This document shows positions 52,742 to 61,948 of a stretch of DNA of 64,000 nt, piece by piece. This stretch comes from Aurantimonas sp. 22II-16-19i (GTDB lineage: Bacteria; Pseudomonadota; Alphaproteobacteria; Rhizobiales; Rhizobiaceae), in contig NZ_AQQS01000013.1 of the NCBI RefSeq assembly GCF_002088275.1, positions 62,001 to 126,000 on the forward strand, written 5' to 3'. The notes under the pieces were generated by a model, which had not been told where the DNA came from, searched no databases, and was given only the letters and a program-made list of their open reading frames with translations. How positions within the stretch are numbered: position 1 is the first letter of the stretch; each line of letters begins with the position of its first letter. The translations under genes were made by a program, and so were the position numbers.

Positions 52742-53614
52742 ATGGACGTCTTGTCCGGCCTCTTCTCGTTTCTCTACCAGACCGGCGACGCCTTCGCCTT
52801 CCTCGTCCTGTCGGCCTGCGGACTGGCGGTGATCTTCGGCATGATGGGGATCATCAACCTCGCCCATGGCGAGTTCATCCTCTGCGGCGCCTATGTCACG
52901 ACCAGCGCCGTGCAGATGGGCCTGCCGCTGCCGCTCGCCATCTTCGCCGGCGCCCTCGTCGCCGGCCTCGTCGGCATGCTCCTGGAGCGGACGATCATCC
53001 GGCATCTCTATTCCCGCCCGCTCGATTCCATCGTGGTGACCTGGGGCATCTCGATGATCGCGACGCAGGGAACGCTGATCCTCCTCGGCTCGACCATGCC
53101 GAGCACCGGCACGCCCTTCGGGAGTTTCACGGTCGGCGACTACGGCTATTCCGTCTACCGTCTCGTCCTGATGCTGGCGGCAGTCGCCACCCTCGCCGTC
53201 CTCTGGCTGATCTTCACCCGCACGCGCTTCGGCATCCTGGCGCGGGCGACGATCCAGGTGCCGCACATCGCCGAGGCCCTCGGCGTCAACACCGCGCTGA
53301 TCTACAGCCTCACCTTCGGCCTCGGCGCGGCGCTGGCGGGTCTTTGCGGCGGGCTCTACGCCCCGACCATGACCCTCGTTCCGACCATGGGCGCGGCCTT
53401 CGTCGTCGAGGCCTTCGTCACCGTCGTCGTCGGCGGCGCCGACATCTTCCTCGGCACGGCACCCGCCGCGGCGATCCTCGCGGTGGTCAAGGCGGGCCTC
53501 ACCTCCTGGCAGGGCCAGCTCGCCGGCCAGATCGGCCTCCTCGTCGCCGTCATCGTCGTCATCCGCATCCTGCCGCGGGGGCTGACCGGCTTCATCCTGC
53601 GGGAAAGGGCCTGA
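52742..53614 (+). CDS. Urea/amide ABC transporter permease (UrtB-like)
   Basis: 290-residue membrane protein with about eight helices. Family blocks are CGLAVIFGMMGIINLAHGEF near residues 27-45, WGISMIATQG, RATIQVPHIAEALGVN (the cytoplasmic coupling loop) and VVVGGADIFLGTAPAAAIL. It forms the channel with the UrtC-like permease encoded 1 nt downstream. Confidence 0.88.
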   Translation: MDVLSGLFSFLYQTGDAFAFLVLSACGLAVIFGMMGIINLAHGEFILCGAYVTTSAVQMGLPLPLAIFAGALVAGLVGMLLERTIIRHLYSRPLDSIVVTWGISMIATQGTLILLGSTMPSTGTPFGSFTVGDYGYSVYRLVLMLAAVATLAVLWLIFTRTRFGILARATIQVPHIAEALGVNTALIYSLTFGLGAALAGLCGGLYAPTMTLVPTMGAAFVVEAFVTVVVGGADIFLGTAPAAAILAVVKAGLTSWQGQLAGQIGLLVAVIVVIRILPRGLTGFILRERA

Positions 53615-53615
53615 C

Positions 53616-54692
53616 GTGTCTTTGCGTAACTCTCCGATCACCGCCTTGCGGCTTCTCGAAGGCCCCCAGACCCTCGGCAAGGGGCCGGGCTTCTGGGGCG
53701 GCTTCGCCGTCATCCTCGCCCTCGCCTGCCTCTATCCGCTGTTTGCGGACGGCTACGACGTCGGCAACAACGTCTACTTCTTCAACTGGACCTTCATGGC
53801 CCTCGGCCTCAGCCTGATCTGGGGCTATGGCGGCGCCCTCTCCTTCGGCCAGACGGCCTTCTTCGGCGTCGCCGGCTATGCCTATGGCGTCCTCACCATC
53901 AATCTCGGCGACGCCTATGGCCTGACGTTCATGTCCCTGATCGCGGCCGTCGGCCTGTCGGCGCTGTTTGCCGGCATCCTCGGCTATTTCCTGTTCTTCG
54001 GCCGGATCAGCGGGGTGTTCCTCGGCATCGTCACCCTGTCGGTGACGCTGGTGCTGGAACGCTTCATGTCCCAGACCGCCGGCCCGGAATGGGCGATCGG
54101 CTCGGCCCGCCTCAACGGCTTCAACGGCATGGGCAGCATGCCGTCCCTGACCATTCCCTGGCCGGGCGGCGACATCGTCCTCTTTCCCGACGTCGCGCTC
54201 TACTATGTGACGCTGGCGTTGCTGGTCGTCGTCTACCTGGCGCTCCGCATCCTGGTGAATTCGCGATTCGGCAACGTCCTCGTCGCCATCCGCGAGAACC
54301 CGCAGCGCGCCGAAATGCTCGGCTACGACATCCGCCGCTACCAGCTCGGCGCCTTCGTCATCGGCTCGGGGCTCGCAGGGCTCTCGGGCGTGCTCTACAC
54401 CGCCTGGGGCAACTACATCACGCCCTCCTCCATGGGCATGTCGGCGGCGGCGCTTCCCGTCGTCTGGGTGGCGGTCGGCGGGCGCAGCGACCTGACGACG
54501 ACGCTGCTCGGCACGCTGCTCGTCCTTGGCGGCTTCCAGTATCTGACGATCTACGGCAGCCAGTATGCCCTCGTCGTCATGGGCTTTCTCCTGGTCGTCA
54601 CCATCCTCGTCGCCCCGAGCGGCATCTTCATCACCGCCGGCGCGCTGTTTTCGAAGGGCCTCAGACGGCGCCTGAAGAGGGAGAGCGCGTGA
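53616..54692 (+). CDS. Urea/amide ABC transporter permease (UrtC-like)
   Basis: 358-residue membrane protein starting at GTG 53616. It has LSLIWGYGGALSFGQTAFFG near residues 65-85, GRISGVFLGIVTLSVTLVLE, the coupling loop AIRENPQRAEMLGYDIRRYQ and AVGGRSDLTTTLLGTLLVLG. All fit the UrtC/LivM class for urea and amides. Its stop overlaps the ATPase start by 1 nt, within a tightly packed operon. Confidence 0.88.
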   Translation: MSLRNSPITALRLLEGPQTLGKGPGFWGGFAVILALACLYPLFADGYDVGNNVYFFNWTFMALGLSLIWGYGGALSFGQTAFFGVAGYAYGVLTINLGDAYGLTFMSLIAAVGLSALFAGILGYFLFFGRISGVFLGIVTLSVTLVLERFMSQTAGPEWAIGSARLNGFNGMGSMPSLTIPWPGGDIVLFPDVALYYVTLALLVVVYLALRILVNSRFGNVLVAIRENPQRAEMLGYDIRRYQLGAFVIGSGLAGLSGVLYTAWGNYITPSSMGMSAAALPVVWVAVGGRSDLTTTLLGTLLVLGGFQYLTIYGSQYALVVMGFLLVVTILVAPSGIFITAGALFSKGLRRRLKRESA

Positions 54693-55408
54693 TGGCGATC
54701 CTCGAGACCCGCAAGCTCGACAAGTGGTTCGGCGGCCTGCATGTCACCGACGCGGTCGACTTCGTCGTCGAGACCGGCGAGATCCATTGCCTGATCGGCC
54801 CCAACGGCGCCGGCAAGAGCACCTTCTTCAGGCTCGTCCTCGGCGAGCACGCGCCGTCGGGCGGGCAGATCTTCTACGACGGCAAGGACATCACCAAGAC
54901 GAAATCCTTCGAGCGGATCCGCCGCGGCATCTCGGTCAAGTTCCAGGTGCCCGGCATCTTCCAGGCGTTGAAGGTGCGCCAGAACCTGCAGATCGCCCTG
55001 CAGCACCACCTCGAAGGCGCCTCGCTGAACGAGGAGATCGACCGGCTTCTGGAGTTTCTCAAACTCAAGGACGCCGAAGGCCAGCTCGCCGGCTCGCTCA
55101 GCCACGGCCAGAAACAATGGCTGGAGATCGGCATGGCGATCGCGCTGAAGCCGAAACTCCTCCTCCTCGACGAACCGACCGCCGGCATGACGCCGGACGA
55201 GACCCACGCCACCGGCGAGATGGTGCAGGCGCTGAACGCTCAAGGGGTGAGCGTTCTCGCCGTCGAGCACGACATGGCCTTCGTGCGGCAGATCGCCCAG
55301 AAGGTCACGGTCCTCCATTTCGGCAAGGTCTTCGCGCAGGGCACGATCGACGAGATCGTCGCCGACGAGCGGGTGGCCGCGATCTATCTGGGTGAAGTCC
55401 ATGCGTAA
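54692..55408 (+). CDS. Urea/amide ABC transporter ATPase (UrtD-like)
   Basis: 238-residue ATPase. Walker A GPNGAGKST, Walker B LLLDEPTAGMTPDE, and the signature LSHGQKQWLEIGMAI, which is the form found in UrtD proteins and not in LivG. VKFQVPGIFQALKVRQN is the Q-loop region. It starts at an ATG overlapping the UrtC stop, and its end overlaps the next ATPase by 8 nt. Confidence 0.9.
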   Translation: MAILETRKLDKWFGGLHVTDAVDFVVETGEIHCLIGPNGAGKSTFFRLVLGEHAPSGGQIFYDGKDITKTKSFERIRRGISVKFQVPGIFQALKVRQNLQIALQHHLEGASLNEEIDRLLEFLKLKDAEGQLAGSLSHGQKQWLEIGMAIALKPKLLLLDEPTAGMTPDETHATGEMVQALNAQGVSVLAVEHDMAFVRQIAQKVTVLHFGKVFAQGTIDEIVADERVAAIYLGEVHA

Positions 55409-56123
55409 GGAAGTCATCCTCGAGACCATGAAGCTCTGGGCCGGCTATGGCGGCAAGCCGGTGCTGCAGGGCGTCGACCTTTCCGTCCGCGAGGGCGAGA
55501 TCGTCGCGGTGATCGGGCGCAACGGCGTCGGCAAGTCGACGCTGATCAAGAGCCTGATCGGCCTCCTGCCGCCGCAACAGGGCGCGATCCTGTTCAAGGG
55601 CGCCGAGGTCAACGGCCTCGCCGCCCACAAGCGCGCCCGCCTCGGCGTCGGCTACGTGCCCCAGGGGCGCGACGTCTTCCCGCGCATGAGCGTCTACGAG
55701 AATCTCCTCGTCGGCCAGTCGATCGACGGGTCGGGGAAGGGCGACGCCCGCCAGCGGATCGATCGGATCTACGGCTACTTCCCGATCCTGAAGGAGCGCC
55801 GCGACCAGCGGGCCGGCACCCTGTCCGGCGGCCAGCAGCAGCAGCTCGCCATCGGCCGCGTCCTGATGGGCGACCCGGCGATGATCCTCCTCGACGAGCC
55901 CTCCGAAGGGATCCAGCCGAACATCGTCCAGGACATCGCCCGCATCATGGTGGAGCTGAACCGCGACACCGGCATCACCGTCGTCTTCGTCGAGCAGAAT
56001 CTCGACATGATCCGGCAGATGGCCGAGCGCTGCTACGTCATGGACAAGGGCACGGTCACCGCCGAGATCGGCCGGGACGCGCTGGAGGACCGCGACACGG
56101 TTCGGCGCTATCTCGCCGTCTGA
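55401..56123 (+). CDS. Urea/amide ABC transporter ATPase (UrtE-like)
   Basis: 240 residues from the ATG at 55401; the GTG at 55392 would add three. Walker A is GRNGVGKST, the signature LSGGQQQQLAIGRVL (typical of UrtE), Walker B ILLDEPSEGIQPNIV and the switch VFVEQNLDMIRQ. YVPQGRDVFPRMSVYEN covers the Q-loop. Second ATPase of the amide importer; 60 nt before the formamidase gene. Confidence 0.9.
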   Translation: MRKEVILETMKLWAGYGGKPVLQGVDLSVREGEIVAVIGRNGVGKSTLIKSLIGLLPPQQGAILFKGAEVNGLAAHKRARLGVGYVPQGRDVFPRMSVYENLLVGQSIDGSGKGDARQRIDRIYGYFPILKERRDQRAGTLSGGQQQQLAIGRVLMGDPAMILLDEPSEGIQPNIVQDIARIMVELNRDTGITVVFVEQNLDMIRQMAERCYVMDKGTVTAEIGRDALEDRDTVRRYLAV

Positions 56124-56182
56124 CAGCCACGTGGTCTTGGAAGGACTGCGAAGGAAAGCAACATCATGAAGAGGAAAGACCC

Positions 56183-57181
56183 ATGAGCTGGTTCGACGAT
56201 TCCATCATGGCCCGCAAGGCCGTCGCCAAGGGCAAGGCACTCACCACCCATTCCATCACCGAGGCGAGCCAGGGCCAGTATCACTATGTCTACGGCGCCT
56301 TCGTCGAGCCGGTGCTCACCGTCGACCCCGGCGCCGTCGTCTCGGCCGAGACCCACGACGCCTTCGAGGGGGCGATCAAGTCCGAGACCGACAAGCCGAG
56401 CGAGATCCTCAACTTCCCCTATCTCAACCCGCAGAACGGCCCGATCTGGGTGAATGGCGCCGAGAAGGGCGACTGCCTCGCGATCTATATCGAGAGCGTT
56501 GTGCCGCGCGGGCCGCAGCCCCGGGGTACCACGGTGATCATGCCGGAATTCGGCGGCCTCGTGCCGACCGGCGACACCGCGATGCTGACCGCGCCCCTGC
56601 CCGAGCGGGTCAAGAAGCTGGAGATCACCGAGGAGAAGGGCACCGTCTGGAACGACCGGATCACCCTGCCCTACGAGCCCTTCATCGGCACGATCGGCAC
56701 GGCACCGGAGATCGAGGCGATCTCCTCGCTCGTCCCTGACTACTATGGCGGCAACATGGACCTGCCGGACGTCGCGCCCGGCGCCGTGATCTACCTGCCG
56801 GTGAACACCAAGGGCGCCTATCTCTATGTCGGCGACTGCCACGCGGCGCAGGGCGACGGCGAGCTCTGCGGCGTCGCCATCGAGCATCCGACGGTGACGA
56901 CCCTGCGCATCGATCTCATCAAGGGCTGGACGATCAAGACGCCGCGGCTGGAGAACGAGAAGTTCTACATGACCATCGGCTCGGCCCGGCCGATGGAGGA
57001 TGCCGCCCGCGGCGCCTATCGCGAGCTGATCCGCTGGATGGCGAAGGATTTCGGCTTCGACGAGATCGACGCCTACATGCTGCTCACCCAGTGCGGCCGC
57101 ATCCGGCTCGGCAACATGGTGGACCCGAAATACACCGTCGGCGCCTCGATCCTGAAGTCGATCTCCGGCATCGCCGCCTGA
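56183..57181 (+). CDS. fmdA: Acetamidase/formamidase (FmdA-like)
   Basis: 332-residue member of the acetamidase/formamidase family, hydrolysing formamide or acetamide to the acid and ammonia. Conserved blocks are DPGAVVSAETHDAFEG near residues 47-62, NPQNGPIWVNGAEKGD, PYEPFIGTIGTAPE, YYGGNMDLPDVAPGAVIYLP and VGDCHAAQGDGELCG (the metal-site region). It follows the amide importer in the same operon, so imported amides are cleaved at once. Release of formate would fit the nearby mxa methylotrophy genes. Confidence 0.88.
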   Translation: MSWFDDSIMARKAVAKGKALTTHSITEASQGQYHYVYGAFVEPVLTVDPGAVVSAETHDAFEGAIKSETDKPSEILNFPYLNPQNGPIWVNGAEKGDCLAIYIESVVPRGPQPRGTTVIMPEFGGLVPTGDTAMLTAPLPERVKKLEITEEKGTVWNDRITLPYEPFIGTIGTAPEIEAISSLVPDYYGGNMDLPDVAPGAVIYLPVNTKGAYLYVGDCHAAQGDGELCGVAIEHPTVTTLRIDLIKGWTIKTPRLENEKFYMTIGSARPMEDAARGAYRELIRWMAKDFGFDEIDAYMLLTQCGRIRLGNMVDPKYTVGASILKSISGIAA

Positions 57182-57182
57182 G

Positions 57183-57201
57183 GGCGCCGAAGCCCGGCGC
57201 C
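57183..57201 (+). terminator. Hairpin after formamidase gene
   Basis: A perfect 7-bp stem (GGCGCCG / CGGCGCC) with a 5-nt loop starts 1 nt after the fmdA stop. It has no T-tract. It may partly end or process the transcript before the nitrilase-like gene. Confidence 0.4.
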
Positions 57202-57290
57202 GCAGACCTTCAACGCAAGAACGTCACCCTCCCCGACCAGCCGGCCGGGGAGCCCGGCAAGTCATGCCTCGTTTCCTGAAAGGCCATGCG

Positions 57291-59009
57291 ATGATCCCGC
57301 CGTTCAAGGCCGCCGCCGTCCAGTTCGAACCGGCGATGGGCGACAAGACCCGCAACCTCGACGCCCTCGCCCGGCTCGTCGAACAGGCCGCCGACGCCGG
57401 CGCCGCGCTGATCGTGACGCCCGAAATGGGGACGACCGGCTACTGCTGGTACGACCGCAAGGAGGTCGCACCCTTCGTCGAGCCCATCCCCGGCCCGACC
57501 ACCGAGCGCTTCGCCGAGATCGCCAGGCGGCGGAACGTCTTCGTCGTCATCGGCATGCCGGAGGTCGATCCTGCGACCGACCTCTACTACAATTCGGCGG
57601 TGCTGATCGGCCCGGACGGCGTCGTCGGCACCCATCGCAAGACCCATCCCTACATCTCCGAACCGAAATGGGCGGCGAGCGGCGATCTCGGCCATCAGGT
57701 CTTCGAGACGCCCCTCGGGCGGATCGCGATGCTCATCTGCATGGACATCCACTTCATCGAGACGGCGCGGCTGGCAGCCCTCGGCGGAGCGGACGTCATC
57801 TGCCACATCTCCAACTGGCTCGCCGAGCGAACGCCCGCGCCCTACTGGATCAACCGGGCCTTCGAGAACGGCTGCTACCTGATCGAGAGCAATCGCTGGG
57901 GCCTGGAACGCGGCGTCCAGTTCTCCGGCGGCAGCTGCATCATCGGACCGGAGGCCGAGATCCTGGCGGTGGTAGACGGCGGCGACGGCATTGCCACGGC
58001 GACGATCGACCCCGCCCTCGCCCGGCAGGCCGCGATGCGCGGCGAGGAGGTCCTGCGCCAGCGCCGGCCCAAGCTCTACAAGGAGCTGATGTCGAACACC
58101 TTCGCCTGGAACCCGAGCGATTTCTTCTCGCTGTATGGGCATCAGACACTGCCGAAGGGGCGGAAGGCGAAGATCGCCGTCGGCGAATTCGGCCCCTCCG
58201 GCGACGTCTCCGAAAACCTTGCCGCCATCGCCGCCCTTGCCAGGGCAGCCGCGGACGATGGCGCAGAGCTCCTGGTCCTGCCGGAACGCGCCCTGACGGG
58301 CCTCGCCGATCCCGCGGGGAGCGCCGTTGCCCTCGACGATCCGGCCGTCGCGGGCCTGACGGACATCGCGAGGCACGCCGGGCTGTTCGTCGTCGCCGGC
58401 CTCGCCGAGAGGGATGGCGATCAGCTCTACAACGCCGCCATTCTGGTCGGCCCCGAGGGCCCCCTCGGCAGCTACCGGCAGACCCATCTCTCGGAGGCGG
58501 ACCGCGCATGGGCGAGCGCGGGAGACGACTGGGCGGTGTTCGATCTCCCCTTCGCCCGGCTCGGCCTCCTTATCGGCCACGACGCCGACTTCCCCGAGGC
58601 CGGCCGGGTTCTTGCCATCCGGGGCTGCGACGTGATCGCCTGCCCGGCGGCGGTGAAGGGGCGCTTCCACCTTTCCCACGAAGGCACCGCCGTCGCCCAG
58701 CCCGCGCCGATCCCGACCGGCGCCGATCCGCTGCACTGGCACCAGTTCCGGGTGCGCGGCGGCGAGAACAACTGCCACTTCGCCTTCGCCAATGTGCGCG
58801 ACGAGGCGCATTGCGGCCTGTCGGGCGTCTTCGGGCCGGACACGTTCCTGTTCCCGCGCCAGGAGGCCGTCGTGACCGGCAATCACAATCTGGCGGTGGC
58901 GGAGATCGACACCGGCAGCCACGGCGGCGCCTATCCGACCACGGCGCTCAGGCGCAAGGATCTCGTCCTCATGCGCCTGCCCCAGCACTATGTTCCGCTG
59001 GTCGTGTAG
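57291..59009 (+). CDS. Tandem carbon-nitrogen hydrolase with degenerate second domain
   Basis: 572 residues from the ATG at 57291 (GAAAGG 7 nt upstream; an ATG at 57264 would add nine). Two nitrilase-fold domains stand in tandem. Domain 1 (about 1-260) has the full triad: E45 in TPEMGTTGY, K117 in HRKTHPY and C150 in LICMDIHF. Domain 2 (about 290-565) keeps E in LPERALTG but has Q397 in YRQTHL and G429 in LLIGHDADFPE where lysine and cysteine belong, so it should be inactive. Probable amidase or nitrilase acting after the amide importer; domain 2 may be structural or regulatory. Confidence 0.82.
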   Translation: MIPPFKAAAVQFEPAMGDKTRNLDALARLVEQAADAGAALIVTPEMGTTGYCWYDRKEVAPFVEPIPGPTTERFAEIARRRNVFVVIGMPEVDPATDLYYNSAVLIGPDGVVGTHRKTHPYISEPKWAASGDLGHQVFETPLGRIAMLICMDIHFIETARLAALGGADVICHISNWLAERTPAPYWINRAFENGCYLIESNRWGLERGVQFSGGSCIIGPEAEILAVVDGGDGIATATIDPALARQAAMRGEEVLRQRRPKLYKELMSNTFAWNPSDFFSLYGHQTLPKGRKAKIAVGEFGPSGDVSENLAAIAALARAAADDGAELLVLPERALTGLADPAGSAVALDDPAVAGLTDIARHAGLFVVAGLAERDGDQLYNAAILVGPEGPLGSYRQTHLSEADRAWASAGDDWAVFDLPFARLGLLIGHDADFPEAGRVLAIRGCDVIACPAAVKGRFHLSHEGTAVAQPAPIPTGADPLHWHQFRVRGGENNCHFAFANVRDEAHCGLSGVFGPDTFLFPRQEAVVTGNHNLAVAEIDTGSHGGAYPTTALRRKDLVLMRLPQHYVPLVV

Positions 59010-59171
59010 CCGGTGGAGCGTCCAGCCGGTCGCGGGGCTGGTTCTCGGCATGAGGCCGCGGGCCTTGCGAACGTGATCCGGATCCTCGGCGCGGCCGGTG
59101 GGCGCGTTCCATGCGACGACGCATCCGCCGCAACGCCCCTGCCGCTCAGCCGGGAACCGCGGGGCGCGGCC

Positions 59172-59627
59172 TCACTCCACCGTCACCCGGAGCGCCGCGG
59201 GCGCCGCCGCATCGGTCTGGTCGACGACCGCCACCGCATAGTCGCCGGCCCGCATGGGATAGAAGCTGAACGACACGGCGCCCGCCCCCTCGCACTGGAT
59301 CGCCCGGAAGGACAGGCCCTGGAGATAGACCTCGATCGCATCGACGGTCAGGATGCGAAGATGCGCGTCCCGCAGCAGGATCGATGCGTCGAAGCTGAAG
59401 GCGGGGTCACCGCCCTCGCCGGCAACGCAGGCAAGGTTCAGGCGGTAGTAGCCACCCTTCTTCACGGTGATCGACCCGGTCGACAGCGCGATGCCCGCCT
59501 GCGACCGGCTCACCTCGACCTGGATGTCCTCCGGCGGCGTTCCGCCTGCCGGTTGCGCCGACGGCGCCGAGGCACTTGCAAGGAGGGCCAGGGCGGCGAG
59601 CGCGGCCCGGACTGGTCCGGCATTCAT
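59172..59627 (-). CDS. Secreted protein of unknown function at the end of the mxa cluster
   Basis: 151 residues from the ATG at 59627. A signal peptide covers residues 1-24 (ALAALALLASASAPSA). The mature part is small, with beta-rich segments (IQVEVSRSQAGIALSTGSI, YRLNLACVAGEGG, RAIQCEGAGAVSFSF) and two cysteines that could form a disulfide. I do not recognise the family. It lies 157 nt downstream of mxaD on the same strand, so a periplasmic role in methanol oxidation is possible. Confidence 0.6.
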   Translation of the reverse strand: MNAGPVRAALAALALLASASAPSAQPAGGTPPEDIQVEVSRSQAGIALSTGSITVKKGGYYRLNLACVAGEGGDPAFSFDASILLRDAHLRILTVDAIEVYLQGLSFRAIQCEGAGAVSFSFYPMRAGDYAVAVVDQTDAAAPAALRVTVE

Positions 59628-59784
59628 GGGATCTTCCTCTCTTCTGGAAATGGTTCGGCCCGGAGCATTCTGTCGCCGCGCCACCTCGCAGCGCCCCCCG
59701 GGGAGCCGGGCAGGATCGGCCGGCACATGCGCAAGCGCCGATCCCGCCCCCGGCACCGGCCGCGACCGGCGGCAGGCCCTGCGT

Positions 59785-60333
59785 TCACTTCGCCCCTTTA
59801 CCCTCGACATAGCGCTTGAGCCCCTCGAGCCCGGTCGTCACATGGTCCGCCATGGCGGCGACGGCGGCCACGTCGGTCTGGCCTTCGGCGGGGAAGTTGC
59901 TGGTATCGGCGCGATAGAAGCGGCCGATCCATTGCACCGAGGTTTGGGTGTCGTCCGTGGCGGTGATCCTCAGCTTGTCGTTGAACGAGCTGACGGCAAG
60001 CGCATCCGGATTCGGCTCGTCCATCCGCCAGGCGACGACGCCGCGTTCCTTCGAGACGGCGTCGAGGGATTCGACGATGTCGCCGCCTTCGAGGGTCACC
60101 GTGCGGGTCTTGCCGTCGTCCCCGAGCCGCACCGCGCGCACCGCCGGATGCCATTTGGCGATCGAGCCGAAATCTTCGACCACCGTCCAGACGGCATCGA
60201 AGGGGGCGTCGATCACGACGGTCTCGTCGGTCTTCTGCGGGGTCGGCCCGTGAGCGCTGGCGGGAATCACCACGAAGGGGACGAGGCAGGCGGCGGCAAG
60301 GCCGCAGAGGAGCGTGCGTCGGAAGGGTTTCAT
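59785..60333 (-). CDS. mxaD: MxaD-like SRPBCC-fold periplasmic protein
   Basis: 182-residue secreted protein with a signal peptide ending PASA (residues 1-28). The START/SRPBCC fold is shown by IDAPFDAVWTVVEDFGSIAKW, VTLEGGDIVESLDAV and the final amphipathic helix VTTGLEGLKRYVEG. MxaD is thought to help electron transfer from methanol dehydrogenase to cytochrome cL. Its ATG overlaps the mxaL stop (ATGA). The position at the end of an A-C-K-L-D run supports the name. Confidence 0.85.
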   Translation of the reverse strand: MKPFRRTLLCGLAAACLVPFVVIPASAHGPTPQKTDETVVIDAPFDAVWTVVEDFGSIAKWHPAVRAVRLGDDGKTRTVTLEGGDIVESLDAVSKERGVVAWRMDEPNPDALAVSSFNDKLRITATDDTQTSVQWIGRFYRADTSNFPAEGQTDVAAVAAMADHVTTGLEGLKRYVEGKGAK

Positions 60334-61334
60334 CGTCGGATACCTCCAGGTCTCGGATGGGATGGATGGGGCCGCCGGCCGGTCGGGGCCGGGCGCCGGA
60401 AGGGCCGGCCGCCGGCGCCGAAGGCTGCGACCAGAAGCGCCAGCGCGGCGGCGCCGAAGAGCGGCGAGAGATCGCGCGGCGCCGGCATGACGTCGGCGCT
60501 CGTATGGCCGTCGAGGGCGGTCTCGATCGCGGCGAGGTCGCCGAGCGGGGCGTAGCCGAGACCGGCCTCGGCCGCGATCTCGCGCAGATAGTCCTCGCGC
60601 ACGCTGGTCAGATGCTCGCTCGAGGTGGCAGCGAGATTGCCGACCGGATTGTTGCGCGGGTGGTAGTCCCCGCTGGTGCTCCCGGGCGTCACGATGCTGA
60701 CCCGCGCGCCGGCGGCGATGTCCGGCAGGCTGTAGAAGCCGATCGCCCGGCCGGTCTCGTCGTATTTCGGGATGGGCACGAGCTTGGCGCCCCCCGCGCC
60801 GACGACGATGCCGGCGCTGGCTGCCGGATCGTCGGCGCGCCGTCGGCCGGCGAGCGGCAGGGGCGGCGCCTCGTGGCCGTCGGTGATGAAGACGAGATCG
60901 GCGCCGAGCCCGGCGACCAGTTCCTGGGCGGAGTTGAGGCCGCGCACGACGCGGCTGTCGCCCTCCCACGCCATCCGCCAGTCCAGCGCGGCGACGGCCT
61001 CGGCGAAAGGCGAGAAGTTCTCGCAGATCTCGACCGGCTCGATCAGCGGAAACGACCGGCGCTCGGTGAACAGGCCGAGGCCGAGCCGCGAGCCGCAGGG
61101 CAGACGCCGGGCGAGATCGGTGACCACCCGCTTGGCTTCGTCGAGGCGGCTGACGGCATCCGCACCCTCGCCATAGTCCCGCGCCGTCATGCTGCGCGTC
61201 AGGTCGATGACGACGACGAGATGGCGCAAGCGGCGCTCCTCGCTCGCAGAAAGCCCGAGCGCCGCGGCAAGCGCGCATGAGAAGGCGGCGAGGAGGAGCC
61301 AGAAGCCGGGCTTGCGGAGCGCCCCGGCGATCAT
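60330..61334 (-). CDS. mxaL: MxaL-like von Willebrand factor A-domain protein
   Basis: 334-residue membrane-anchored VWA protein. An N-terminal membrane segment (LLLAAFSCALAAALGLSA) is followed by the VWA domain with a variant MIDAS DLTRSMTARDYGEG (threonine replaces the first serine). MxaL is needed in calcium insertion or assembly of methanol dehydrogenase. 4-nt overlaps join it to mxaK and mxaD. A C-terminal membrane helix (LLVAAFGAGGR region) and basic tail end it. Confidence 0.86.
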   Translation of the reverse strand: MIAGALRKPGFWLLLAAFSCALAAALGLSASEERRLRHLVVVIDLTRSMTARDYGEGADAVSRLDEAKRVVTDLARRLPCGSRLGLGLFTERRSFPLIEPVEICENFSPFAEAVAALDWRMAWEGDSRVVRGLNSAQELVAGLGADLVFITDGHEAPPLPLAGRRRADDPAASAGIVVGAGGAKLVPIPKYDETGRAIGFYSLPDIAAGARVSIVTPGSTSGDYHPRNNPVGNLAATSSEHLTSVREDYLREIAAEAGLGYAPLGDLAAIETALDGHTSADVMPAPRDLSPLFGAAALALLVAAFGAGGRPFRRPAPTGRRPHPSHPRPGGIRR

Positions 61335-61948
61335 GGCAGGCCTCGCGGAACGCCCGGCAGATCCGTCCAGACGTCCCGGGGCCGCTTGCCCTCCTCCTCC
61401 GGCTCGATCGCCGGCCGCGGGAAGACGCGGACGAGACGGCTGGCGAGATCGAAGTTGAACTTGACGTCGAAGTCCTCCGGCACGAGGCGCATCGCCCGGC
61501 GGTAGTCTTCCTGGGCGAGGCGGATGGTCACCGTCGCATCGTCGATCTCGTTCGCCTCGATGAGGTCGAAGGCGGCCCGCATGCGGGCATTGCCGAGGTC
61601 GGCGTGGAAGGCCGCTGCCGAGATGCGACCGTCGATCAACCGGAATTTCGGCGCGAAAGCCTCCGCTTCCGTGATCCTGCCGCGGGCGAGCCGTTCGGCG
61701 GCGGCGGCGCGCAGGAGCGGTCCGGGCGCTGCCTCGCGCAGCGGCACCGACTGCCCGCTCGCCAGGGCCCGGATGGCGTCATTGTCGCCGAGCGCCCGAT
61801 GAAGCGCCAGCGACTGGACGACGGCGAAGATCGCGACCCCGAGCATGGCCGCGACGAAGGCCCCGGTGACCAGCCCGTCGCGCCGTGATCCTGCGACGGC
61901 TGCCGCGCCGCGCGCGATCCGTCCCGTTCCAATCCGCCCAGGCCTCAT
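61331..61948 (-). CDS. mxaK: MxaK-like methanol dehydrogenase accessory protein
   Basis: 205-residue protein with one N-terminal membrane helix (GAFVAAMLGVAIFAVVQSLAL, residues about 29-48) and a helical, alpha-rich soluble part. Its recognised features are weak alone; YNALLAAARRG-like repeats are not obvious, but DFDVKFNFDLASRLVR and the flanking VWA genes fit MxaK. Joined to its neighbours by 4-nt overlaps. Its exact function in calcium insertion is not known. Confidence 0.72.
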   Translation of the reverse strand: MRPGRIGTGRIARGAAAVAGSRRDGLVTGAFVAAMLGVAIFAVVQSLALHRALGDNDAIRALASGQSVPLREAAPGPLLRAAAAERLARGRITEAEAFAPKFRLIDGRISAAAFHADLGNARMRAAFDLIEANEIDDATVTIRLAQEDYRRAMRLVPEDFDVKFNFDLASRLVRVFPRPAIEPEEEGKRPRDVWTDLPGVPRGLP

